The translations under genes were made by a program, and so were the position numbers. Positions 34,774-42,136 of a stretch of DNA of 64,000 nt are shown piece by piece. The notes beneath the pieces were generated by a model. It did not search any database. It was not told where the DNA came from and saw only the letters and a list, made by a program, of their open reading frames with translations. Each line of letters opens with the position of its first letter. Position 1 is the stretch's first letter. Source of the DNA: Fumia sp045645505 (GTDB lineage Bacteria > Bacillota > Clostridia > Oscillospirales > Ruminococcaceae); NCBI GenBank assembly GCA_045645505.1, contig JAZRIW010000005.1:62001-126000 (forward strand), written 5' to 3'.

Positions 34774-36066
34774 TTAAACCTCCGTTATTTCTCCGATACA
34801 GCGGTCTCCCTCTATACCGATAATCTTTACATTAATAATTTGTCCACAATACTCATCAGAGCAATCTACCGAAACAGGCGTATAATTTTCAGTAAAGCCC
34901 TCATAACCAAAATTATCTTTTGTTGTTTCAAGCAAAACTTTTTGAATTTTGCCAACCTGAGTTTTTAAAAATTCAAGTCTTATATTTTGGACAGTTTCTA
35001 TCATCTTACGACTTCTTTTCTCTTTCTCAGATTCAGGGATCTGCACTTTTTTAGCAGCAACCGTGCCTTCTCTGGGCGAGTATGCAAAAATGTGTGCTTT
35101 TGCAAATTTTATTTTTTCAGCAAACCTTAAAGATTCATTAAAATCTTCTTCGGTTTCACCGGGAAAACCAACCATAATATCAGTCGTTATTGAGGGGTTT
35201 TCAAAAACGTCTCTTATCTTATTGACAATTCTTAAAAATTCTTCACAATCATAATGGCGATTCATAGCCTTCAAAGTCTTATCGCAACCACTTTGAAGTG
35301 CTAAATGAAACTGCGGACAGAACTTAGAAAAATTTGACATTTCCTTTAAATCATCATCTGATAAAAGTTCAGGTTCAAGACTTCCCAAACGTATGCGTTC
35401 AATTTTTTCTACTTCACATGCCTTCCTTACAGCATCTATAAGTCGCAGTCCCAGATCTTTTCCGTAAGATGAAAGATTTATTCCGACTAAAACTACTTCC
35501 TTATAACCATTTTCAGCAAGTGCTTCCAGTTCAGTTTTAATATCTTCAAGTGTTTTTGACCGCACAAACCCTCTCGCTTTAGGAATAATACAATAAGAAC
35601 AATATCTTTCGCAACCATCTTCAATTTTTACAAAAGCACGTGTTCTGCCTCTCAATGCCATTACTGACATTTTCTCAAAAGCCTCTTTTCTTTTATGTGG
35701 AGTTATATCCACAATCCGTTCATTCGTCACAAGAACTTCTTTCACCGCATCTAAAAGTTTTTTGCGGTTACTGTTTCCCATTATAATATCGGCTTCTTTT
35801 ATAAGTTTTGCCTCATCAGGAAACGCCTGAGGCAAACAACCTGTCAGGGCGATTTTAGCATTGGGATTTTGCTTTTTGAGTTTTCTTATAATTTTTAATG
35901 TTTTTTTGTCACCTGTTGAGGTAACGGTGCAGGAGTTTATAACATACACATCTGCTTCTTCATCTGCATCAACGACATCAAACTGGTCTCTCAGAAAAAG
36001 TTCAATAAGATTTTCAGTTTCATACTGATTTACCTTACAACCCAAAGTCGCAAAAGCAATCTTCAT
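34774..36066 (-). CDS. mtaB: tRNA t6A37 methylthiotransferase MtaB
   Basis: Radical SAM enzyme that converts t6A37 to ms2t6A37 in ANN-decoding tRNAs, 430 aa. The N-terminal UPF0004 domain has three cluster cysteines, in TLGCKVNQYE, NSCTVTST and ALTGCLPQ. The radical SAM CxxxCxxC lies in CERYCSYCIIPKARG (about 150), followed by GINLSSYG and MVGFPGETEEDF. A C-terminal TRAM-like domain closes the protein. It is first in an mtaB-purL transcription unit behind a good sigma-A promoter. Confidence 0.93.
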   Translation of the reverse strand: MKIAFATLGCKVNQYETENLIELFLRDQFDVVDADEEADVYVINSCTVTSTGDKKTLKIIRKLKKQNPNAKIALTGCLPQAFPDEAKLIKEADIIMGNSNRKKLLDAVKEVLVTNERIVDITPHKRKEAFEKMSVMALRGRTRAFVKIEDGCERYCSYCIIPKARGFVRSKTLEDIKTELEALAENGYKEVVLVGINLSSYGKDLGLRLIDAVRKACEVEKIERIRLGSLEPELLSDDDLKEMSNFSKFCPQFHLALQSGCDKTLKAMNRHYDCEEFLRIVNKIRDVFENPSITTDIMVGFPGETEEDFNESLRFAEKIKFAKAHIFAYSPREGTVAAKKVQIPESEKEKRSRKMIETVQNIRLEFLKTQVGKIQKVLLETTKDNFGYEGFTENYTPVSVDCSDEYCGQIINVKIIGIEGDRCIGEITEV

Positions 36067-36105
36067 ATTATACTCCTTCCCTGTGTATAAAAGTCCACTA
36101 CTTAC

Positions 36106-36134
36106 ATTATAATAGATTTGAAAAAAATTTACAA
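36106..36134 (-). promoter_or_regulatory. Sigma-A promoter of mtaB-purL
   Basis: On the minus strand, TTGTAA (36134-36129), a 17-bp spacer, then TATAAT (36111-36106). Confidence 0.65.
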
Positions 36135-36141
36135 TAAACAG

Positions 36142-36170
36142 TTGACTAAAACTTTTATAACTGTTATATT
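36142..36170 (+). promoter_or_regulatory. Sigma-A promoter of the HPr-like gene
   Basis: TTGACT (36142-36147), a 17-bp spacer, then TATATT (36165-36170). Its -35 lies 8 bp from the divergent mtaB -35. Confidence 0.7.
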
Positions 36171-36219
36171 GTAAATATAGTAATTATGCTAATTTTTTTA
36201 TGTTTTGGAGGTTATTATT

Positions 36220-36450
36220 ATGAAAACTTGTAACATTATGCTTAACACAATTAACGACGTGAAGGTATTTGTAAATACAGTTTGCAAATGCGATTTTGAT
36301 GTTGATTTAATTTCAGGAAGATATGCAGTTGATGCAAAATCCATTATGGGTATCTTCAGCCTTGATTTATCTAAACCCATAAAGCTTGAAGCACATACCG
36401 ATAATGGTGAAGAGTTTATGGCAGAAATCAAAGATTTTATCGTTGAATAA
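36220..36450 (+). CDS. HPr-like protein lacking the active-site histidine
   Basis: 76 aa, HPr length. The second half matches HPr: FDVDLISGRYAVDAKSIMGIFSLDL aligns with the region around the regulatory Ser46 and the KSIMG motif. The first half has NTINDVKVFVNTVC where HPr has GIHARPA, so the phosphocarrier His15 and Arg17 are absent. It cannot carry PTS phosphate but keeps the serine that HPr kinase targets, as in Crh. Start ATG 36220 follows GGAGGT; a TTG at 36205 lies upstream of that site. Its function is unknown. Confidence 0.75.
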   Translation: MKTCNIMLNTINDVKVFVNTVCKCDFDVDLISGRYAVDAKSIMGIFSLDLSKPIKLEAHTDNGEEFMAEIKDFIVE

Positions 36451-36478
36451 AAAGGTGTCATATGACACCTTTTTTTAT
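36449..36478 (+). terminator. Terminator after the HPr-like gene
   Basis: AGGTGTCA-TATGACACCT is a near-continuous palindrome followed by a run of seven or more T. Confidence 0.85.
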
Positions 36479-36504
36479 TAAATAAGACTGATAGGAGATA
36501 TTAC

Positions 36505-36936
36505 ATGTTTTTTAAACCGCAGTTTTATAAAAAAGGGAAAAAGTCTCATATCACAGTTGTTCATACTACTGATTTTTATATTCCTTTTACTGTGTTTGTT
36601 GATGGCGTTTTTATCGAGTATGATAAATACCATATGGGTAAATATAAGCTTTGTTATAAAGATGGCAGCGAGGAGTTTTTTGATGTAAATTACGGCGAAA
36701 ATATTTCAAATTGTGATATTAAATATTCTCTTGATGCCGATGATACTTTCGATGAATTTTTATTATCGGATACTCCGATAAAAGAGGTTTCCTGCTCAAC
36801 AATTCCCGAGAATATAAACGGAAAAACCTATTATCGAACGGTGTTTATAAATCCTCATCCTGAAAAAGAAATTGAAAGTTTTGAATATCTTCCTGAAAAG
36901 GATGCAAAAGTGGAAATTTTTGAAATAAAATATTAA
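36505..36936 (+). CDS. Orphan beta-rich protein, 143 aa
   Basis: Not confidently recognised. It has no signal peptide, begins MFFKPQFYKKGKKSHITVV, and contains LCYKDGSEEFFDVNYGENIS and NGKTYYRTVFINPHPEKEIESFEYLP. The final motif (TYYR-x-x-F-x-NP-x-P-x-K-x-I) resembles beta-sandwich accessory segments at the C-termini of some clostridial glycoside hydrolases, so this may be a stand-alone version. It lies between the HPr-like gene and dacF, with its own terminator. The ribosome site is AGGAGA. Confidence 0.65.
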   Translation: MFFKPQFYKKGKKSHITVVHTTDFYIPFTVFVDGVFIEYDKYHMGKYKLCYKDGSEEFFDVNYGENISNCDIKYSLDADDTFDEFLLSDTPIKEVSCSTIPENINGKTYYRTVFINPHPEKEIESFEYLPEKDAKVEIFEIKY

Positions 36937-36965
36937 AGAAAGGGTTTTTACCCTTTCTTTTTTTA
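36935..36965 (+). terminator. Terminator after the 143-aa gene
   Basis: The 10-bp perfect stem AAAGAAAGGG (36935-36944) / CCCTTTCTTT (36951-36960), then a T-run. Confidence 0.85.
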
Positions 36966-37005
36966 TCTTTTTTTGCATAATAATAGTTTAGAAAGGAAGG
37001 TTTTT

Positions 37006-38163
37006 ATGAAAAAAATTATTTTAAGTATTGTTTTAACTGTTGCTTTTATTTTCTCACCTGTTACTATTTTTGCAGAAGAAGTTTTTCCTGCAGCTGCGAG
37101 TGTTTCGGAAATTCCTGCGAAATCTGCTGTTTTGATGGATGCCTCTTCAGGGAGGGTTCTTTTTGAAAACAACGCTGATGAAAAAATGTCACCTGCTTCA
37201 ATCACAAAAATCATGACACTTCTTTTAACTTTTGAGGCGATAGAAAATGGCACGTTGAAATATTCTGATATAATTACCTGCTCAGAACACGCTTCTTCAA
37301 TGGGCGGAAGTCAGATATGGCTTGAACCCGGGGAGGAAATGACGGCAGAAGAGCTTATAAAAGCGACTGCTATAAATTCTGCAAACGATGCATCAATGGC
37401 ACTTGCAGAGCATATCGGAGGCAATGAGGAAAATTTTGTAAATATGATGAATGAAAAAGCAAAGAGCCTTGGTATGAATAATTCAAATTTCGTAAATCCT
37501 ACAGGACTTGATGCCGAAAATCATTATTCTTCTGCACGGGATATTGCAATTATGTCAAGAGAACTTTTAAAGCATGAAGATATTAAAAAATTCTCAACTG
37601 TGTGGATGGATTCTTTGCGAAACGGAGAAACCGGACTTACAAATACGAATAAGCTTGTACGCTTTTATAAAGGTTGCACCGGACTTAAAACCGGCACTAC
37701 AAATAATGCCGGAAGTTGTTTGTCGGCTTCTGCCGAGAGAAATGGTATAAAACTGATTGCAGTTTCCATGGGGTCTGCAACATCGGATGAAAGATTCAGC
37801 TCTTGCAGAACACTACTTGATTATGGGTTTTCAGCCTTTGAGCTTTTTACACCTGAAATTTCAAGTGAAGAATTTTTGCCTGTCAATGTTTTAAAAGGAA
37901 CAGAAATGCAGGTCAATGTGACTTTTGATTTGCCTGATTCGGTACTTGTTCCCAAAGGAAGCATGGCTGAAGTTAAAAAAGAAATAAAATTATCGGAGAA
38001 TTTAGAAGCTCCGGTTTTAAAGGGTCAGCCTGTTGGAGAGGTTTCATTTACTTTAAACGGGGAGGAAATTGTGAAAATCCCTTTAACAGCAGAAAAAAAT
38101 ATTATGAAAATGACTTTTTTTACTGCATTTAAAATACTTTTTAAAAACTTAATTACATTTTAA
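37006..38163 (+). CDS. D-alanyl-D-alanine carboxypeptidase, DacF-like (S11)
   Basis: 385 aa secreted low-molecular-weight PBP that trims the terminal D-Ala from peptidoglycan stems. A signal peptide (MKKIILSIVLTVAFIFSPVTIFA) is followed by SxxK in SPASITKIMT, SxN in AINSANDASMAL and KTG in GLKTGTTNNAGSC. A beta-rich C-terminal domain ends in the amphipathic stretch FFTAFKILFKNLITF, a likely membrane anchor. Start ATG 37006 follows GGAAGG. DacF, DacB and DacA cannot be fully separated by sequence alone. Confidence 0.9.
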   Translation: MKKIILSIVLTVAFIFSPVTIFAEEVFPAAASVSEIPAKSAVLMDASSGRVLFENNADEKMSPASITKIMTLLLTFEAIENGTLKYSDIITCSEHASSMGGSQIWLEPGEEMTAEELIKATAINSANDASMALAEHIGGNEENFVNMMNEKAKSLGMNNSNFVNPTGLDAENHYSSARDIAIMSRELLKHEDIKKFSTVWMDSLRNGETGLTNTNKLVRFYKGCTGLKTGTTNNAGSCLSASAERNGIKLIAVSMGSATSDERFSSCRTLLDYGFSAFELFTPEISSEEFLPVNVLKGTEMQVNVTFDLPDSVLVPKGSMAEVKKEIKLSENLEAPVLKGQPVGEVSFTLNGEEIVKIPLTAEKNIMKMTFFTAFKILFKNLITF

Positions 38164-38185
38164 TATAAAAAATAGTAAAAATCTC

Positions 38186-38215
38186 TTGAAAATCACCCTG
38201 TAAATGTAGTACAAT
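38186..38215 (+). promoter_or_regulatory. Sigma-A promoter of pgi
   Basis: TTGAAA (38186-38191), an 18-bp spacer, then TACAAT (38210-38215), 29 bp before the GTG start. Confidence 0.6.
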
Positions 38216-38244
38216 AATAATAGTAAATAAATTGGAGGAATTCT

Positions 38245-39585
38245 GTGGCTTTAAAATTTATCGATAATTACTTAAAAGAGTTTGTTTCAGAAGAAGAAAT
38301 TAAAGCACTTGCCCCGGCTGTAGCAGCTGCTCATAATTCTTTACATCAAAAAACAGGACTTGGAAATGATTTTTTAGGTTGGCTTAATCTTCCTACTGAT
38401 TATGACAAAGATGAATTTAAAAGAATTATAAAGGCTGCTGAAAAAATTAATTCACAAGCCGATATTCTGATTGTTATAGGAATTGGCGGTTCATATCTTG
38501 GTGCAAGAGCTGCAATCGAGCTTTTGCGTTCACCTTTTTACAATAATCTTAAAAAGGATACTGCCGATATATACTTTGTGGGTAATAATGTAAGTCCTTC
38601 TTATTTAAGAGAGATTATTTCTATATGTGACGGAAAGGATATAGCAGTTAATGTTATTTCCAAATCAGGCACCACTACTGAACCTGCACTTGCATTCCGC
38701 GTATTTAAAAACTTGCTCGAAGAAAAATATGGCGTTGATGGTGCAAAAGAACGCATTTATTGTACTACTGATAAGGCACGTGGTACATTAAAGGAATTAG
38801 CTGATAAAAATGGCTATGAATCTTTTGTGATTGCTGATGATATAGGTGGAAGATACTCTGTTTTAACTGCTGTGGGACTTTTGCCTATAGCGGTATCCGG
38901 CTGCGACATCAGTAAAATGATGGCTGGTGCAAAAGATGCAGAGGTTAAGTTTAATAATGATGATGTTTTAAGTAATGATTGTTATAAATATGCGGCTACC
39001 CGTTTTGCTCTTTATCAAAAAGGTAAAGGCATAGAGATTATGGCTAGTTTTGATCCTGCTTTCACTATGATGTCTGAATGGTACAAACAGCTTTTTGGCG
39101 AAAGTGAAGGAAAGGATAATAAAGGTATTTATCCTTCTTCCGCAACATTTTCTACTGATCTTCATTCGTTAGGACAGTTTATTCAGGCGGGTACTCGTAT
39201 AATGTTTGAAACATTTATCGATATTAAAAAGCCTAAACAGGACTTCTTTATCGATGCAGATCCTGATAATTTTGACGGACTTAATTTCCTTTCAAATCAA
39301 GAAATGTCAAAAGTTAATCAAAAGGTAATGGAAGCTACAATTCTCGCTCATACTGAGGGTGGAGTTCCTGCTATAGTGTTGGAACTTCCTGAAATTAATG
39401 AATATGAATTTGGCTATATGGTTTACTTTTTTGAAAAAGCTTGTGCTGTTTCAGGGTATCTTTTGGGAGTAAATCCTTTTAATCAGCCCGGTGTTGAAAG
39501 TTATAAAAAGAATATGTTTGCTCTTTTGGGCAAACCCGGTTATGAAGATTTAAAAAAGGAATTAGAAGAAAAAACAGCAAAATAA
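38245..39585 (+). CDS. pgi: Glucose-6-phosphate isomerase
   Basis: Interconverts glucose-6-P and fructose-6-P, 446 aa, the short form common in Firmicutes. It shows IGIGGSYLGARAAIE, the PGI signature region ISKSGTTTEPALAFR, GGRYSVLTAVGLLPIAVSG and the C-terminal NPFNQPGVESYKKNMFALLGKPG. The start is GTG, 7 nt after TTGGAGG. It has its own promoter. Confidence 0.96.
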   Translation: MALKFIDNYLKEFVSEEEIKALAPAVAAAHNSLHQKTGLGNDFLGWLNLPTDYDKDEFKRIIKAAEKINSQADILIVIGIGGSYLGARAAIELLRSPFYNNLKKDTADIYFVGNNVSPSYLREIISICDGKDIAVNVISKSGTTTEPALAFRVFKNLLEEKYGVDGAKERIYCTTDKARGTLKELADKNGYESFVIADDIGGRYSVLTAVGLLPIAVSGCDISKMMAGAKDAEVKFNNDDVLSNDCYKYAATRFALYQKGKGIEIMASFDPAFTMMSEWYKQLFGESEGKDNKGIYPSSATFSTDLHSLGQFIQAGTRIMFETFIDIKKPKQDFFIDADPDNFDGLNFLSNQEMSKVNQKVMEATILAHTEGGVPAIVLELPEINEYEFGYMVYFFEKACAVSGYLLGVNPFNQPGVESYKKNMFALLGKPGYEDLKKELEEKTAK

Positions 39586-39621
39586 AAGATGTATTTTAGA
39601 CTTATGGTCTGGAATAAAATA

Positions 39622-39638
39622 AAGGCGGTTTCCGCCTT
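39622..39638 (+). other. GC-rich hairpin before the P-loop gene
   Basis: The 7-bp stem AAGGCGG-TTT-CCGCCTT lies 9 bp upstream of the GGAGG of the next gene and lacks a T-run. It is probably a leader structure or an mRNA-processing/stabilising element rather than a terminator. Confidence 0.5.
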
Positions 39639-39659
39639 CAGAAATTGGAGGTTTTCATT

Positions 39660-40070
39660 ATGATTAAATTAATCGTAGGTAAAAAGGGCACAGGTAAAAC
39701 AAAAATTCTTATCAGCATGGTAGAAGAAGCAAACAAAGCTACTAGCGGAAACGTTGTTTGCGTGGAAAAGGTTCCTAAACTCACTTATGATATTCCCTCT
39801 TCTGTGCGTTTGATGGAAACCAGTAAAGATAACATCGAAGGTTATGATGAGTTTTATGGATATATTACAGGTATTCTCTCCGGAAACTTTGATATTACTG
39901 ATCTCTTTATTGATTCTACATTGAGAATCGGTGGCAGAGATTATGATAAACTCGGAATTTTCTTAGAAAAGTTAAATGCTGTTATTGAAGACAGAAGTGT
40001 TAATGTGGTATTTACTATCTCTGCTGATAAAGAAGAATTACCTGAGTCTGTTCAGAAATTTATTGCTTAA
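39660..40070 (+). CDS. Small P-loop protein of unknown function
   Basis: 136 aa. It begins MIKLIVGKKGTGKTKIL, a Walker A motif (GKKGTGKT at about 7-14), and has DITDLFIDSTLRIGG, a Walker B-like hhhhD. NVVFTISADKEELPESV follows, resembling a terminal strand of a AAA-like core. It is too short for a complete AAA+ lid. Similar short ATPase-like proteins occur in Clostridia. Start ATG 39660 follows TTGGAGG; the TTG at 39645 is inside that site. Confidence 0.7.
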   Translation: MIKLIVGKKGTGKTKILISMVEEANKATSGNVVCVEKVPKLTYDIPSSVRLMETSKDNIEGYDEFYGYITGILSGNFDITDLFIDSTLRIGGRDYDKLGIFLEKLNAVIEDRSVNVVFTISADKEELPESVQKFIA

Positions 40071-40096
40071 ATTTTATTATATAGATTTTTGCAAAG

Positions 40097-40135
40097 TAAA
40101 AATGACGAGTATTTTTAATACTCGTCATTTTAATT
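40097..40135. terminator. Bidirectional terminator
   Basis: Arms AAAAATGACGAGTATT (40098-40113) and AATACTCGTCATTTTA (40117-40132). It lies between the P-loop gene and the convergent M23 peptidase gene. Confidence 0.88.
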
Positions 40136-40144
40136 TTATTGAAT

Positions 40145-41932
40145 TTAACCTATATAATTTAACGGGTTTCGTGTTCCGCCGTTTATCTGTACTTCAAAGT
40201 GACAATGGTTACCTGTTGAGTATCCGGTACTTCCGCAACCGGCAATCTTCTGACCTTGTGATACATACTGTCCGACAGAAACATTAAGGCTTGAGTTATG
40301 AGCATAAAGGGTTCTGACGCCATTTCCATGGTCAATTACAACGCATTTACCATAACTGTAATACCAACCTGAAACAACTACTTTTCCGTCAGCAGAAGCG
40401 ACGATAGAAGTTCCGTAAGGAGCGGCTATATCAAGGCCTCTGTGTCCGCGGCTTCCGTAGTAGCAACTGATTTTACCACCGCTTCCTCCTACAGGCCAGA
40501 TAAATTTACCATTTACTTTTCCACTACCGGAGGAAGGTTTAATGTAAGATGAGCCACTCTGGTAGGTTACCTTTGTACCTGTTATAACTTTTTTAGTAAC
40601 AGGTTCTTCAAGTGTGGTTGAAGTTATTACTTCGCGGGAATCTTCAATATTATCTACATACTTGATTAAAGCAGTAACTTCCCTTGAACCCTCTTTACCT
40701 TCCTGAACAATTTTAGTATATCCGACATTTTTGCTTGAATCTTTTGTAGTTTCAATTTTATAAGGAATATCCTCAGTGTAGGTAACTTCTTTTGTTACAG
40801 TAACAGACAAAAATGGCTCTTTTTGTGCTACAATTGCTTCATCACCTATCATACATCTTTGCTCTAAGGTTGGATTCATAGCTTTAAAAAGTGCATATGG
40901 AACGCCATTTTTATCGGCAATCAATGTAGGGCTGTCGCCTTTTTGGATAGTGTAGGTTCTTTGTGCCTTTACGTCAGAGAGTAAAAGCTCTTTCATCTCA
41001 GAATTGGAGACGATACTGTCTTTAAGATAAAATCCACTTTTCAATTCGACATTTTTTGTAAATTCTACCTTTTCATTTCCTTCTTCAGAACGGTATTTAT
41101 CAAGTGTTTCGTCAAGAATAGACTGAATTAAAGTTTTATCTGTAACGGCACCGTAAAATTTATCATCAACATATAATCCGTCAGCCTCTACAATTTCTTT
41201 ATCAGAGGTGAGAATAAGATTATCTGTAACTTCCATAGCGTTGGAAAGCTTTCTTTTGCTGACACTTACAACGGAAATGTTGGGGTTGATTTCAAGAATC
41301 TTATCGCCTGAAGTTGTGACAATACGGGATTGTAAATCATTTTTAGCTTCGGTATATATTGCTTCATTGCTGACGAATGCAACTACTTTACCGTCTTGTT
41401 CGATTTCAAGAGCGTATGTGATGTTGGAAAAGATAGTTACAACAAAAATAAAGAGGAAAACACCGGCAAAGGGAGAGGTGTAATTTATAAATGTGTTTCG
41501 GAATTTTATATCAGTTTTGAGACGTGTTTTCAGTTTCAGGAAAAGCTTTTTAAAGCCATATGCTTTATATTGATTTTTGATAGCAGGGATAACTTTTTTT
41601 ACTTTATTGATTGGCTTTTTTGATTTTTTAAGAATTTTTTTATAGAGTTTTCTGGTAAATTTCAAAAATGCTTTAATTGTTGGGGTGATTAATTTTTTTG
41701 CAACAATAAGACATTTTCTAAGGAAAATATGAATTTTGCTCAAATCATAAATTGTTGCCTCTTCGGTTAAAAGACAGATGTCAGATAATTTTTCACCTGA
41801 TATCTTTAAGAATTCTGAAATATATTTTTTTATATATGAAAAATATTTTTTTGTAAACTCTTTAATGTGATTAAAATATGGAGTCAGTTTCTCCATAAGT
41901 TTTCTCCAACCATCTTTTGACTGGAGTCGCAT
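40145..41932 (-). CDS. Membrane-anchored LysM-G5-M23 peptidoglycan peptidase
   Basis: 595 aa. A long Lys-rich cytoplasmic region (about 1-150) is followed by a membrane helix (about 155-175) and an extracellular part beginning LEIEQDGKVVAFVSNEA. It carries a LysM (about 330-375; YTIQKGDSPTLIADKNG), a G5 domain (about 380-455) and a C-terminal M23 endopeptidase. Zinc motifs are GHRGLDIAAPYG (HxxxD) and GNHCHFEV (HxH). It cleaves peptide cross-links during wall growth or remodelling. The long basic cytoplasmic tail is unusual. Two WalR-type boxes flank its promoter. Confidence 0.92.
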   Translation of the reverse strand: MRLQSKDGWRKLMEKLTPYFNHIKEFTKKYFSYIKKYISEFLKISGEKLSDICLLTEEATIYDLSKIHIFLRKCLIVAKKLITPTIKAFLKFTRKLYKKILKKSKKPINKVKKVIPAIKNQYKAYGFKKLFLKLKTRLKTDIKFRNTFINYTSPFAGVFLFIFVVTIFSNITYALEIEQDGKVVAFVSNEAIYTEAKNDLQSRIVTTSGDKILEINPNISVVSVSKRKLSNAMEVTDNLILTSDKEIVEADGLYVDDKFYGAVTDKTLIQSILDETLDKYRSEEGNEKVEFTKNVELKSGFYLKDSIVSNSEMKELLLSDVKAQRTYTIQKGDSPTLIADKNGVPYALFKAMNPTLEQRCMIGDEAIVAQKEPFLSVTVTKEVTYTEDIPYKIETTKDSSKNVGYTKIVQEGKEGSREVTALIKYVDNIEDSREVITSTTLEEPVTKKVITGTKVTYQSGSSYIKPSSGSGKVNGKFIWPVGGSGGKISCYYGSRGHRGLDIAAPYGTSIVASADGKVVVSGWYYSYGKCVVIDHGNGVRTLYAHNSSLNVSVGQYVSQGQKIAGCGSTGYSTGNHCHFEVQINGGTRNPLNYIG

Positions 41933-41952
41933 TAAATCATCTCCTTTCGATT

Positions 41953-41969
41953 GTTACAAAACGGTAACA
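41953..41969 (-). promoter_or_regulatory. WalR-type box 1 (perfect consensus)
   Basis: The minus strand reads TGTTACCGTTTTGTAAC, exactly TGTWAH-N5-TGTWAH. It lies between the -10 and the ribosome site of the M23 gene, a position usually associated with repression. It also has dyad symmetry (TTGTTAC...GTAACAA). Confidence 0.6.
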
Positions 41970-41983
41970 ATAAAACCTTTATT

Positions 41984-42012
41984 AGTATAACAACTGCAGA
42001 CGGGGCTTGCAA
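41984..42012 (-). promoter_or_regulatory. Sigma-A promoter of the M23 peptidase gene
   Basis: On the minus strand, TTGCAA (42012-42007), a 17-bp spacer, then TATACT (41989-41984). Confidence 0.65.
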
Positions 42013-42024
42013 CCGTTTTGTTAC
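42008..42024 (+). promoter_or_regulatory. WalR-type box 2 (one mismatch)
   Basis: The plus strand reads TGCAACCGTTTTGTTAC: TGCAAC-N5-TGTTAC, with one mismatch in the first half. It overlaps the -35 hexamer and is in opposite orientation to box 1 with the same CGTTT spacer. Confidence 0.5.
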
Positions 42025-42136
42025 CAATCTTAAGGAAAATTTAATATTTTTAGGACATATGCACAAAATAATCGATAAAAAATAGGGTATTTTAACGAAA
42101 ACGCTCCTTTTATATGTAACAAATTGTAATTAAAAC

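Noticed and set aside
42115..42130. Third WalR-type box (TGTAAC...TGTAAT) upstream of the M23 gene
   Set aside because: The spacer is 4 bases rather than 5, and the site is about 180 bp from the start; too weak to claim.
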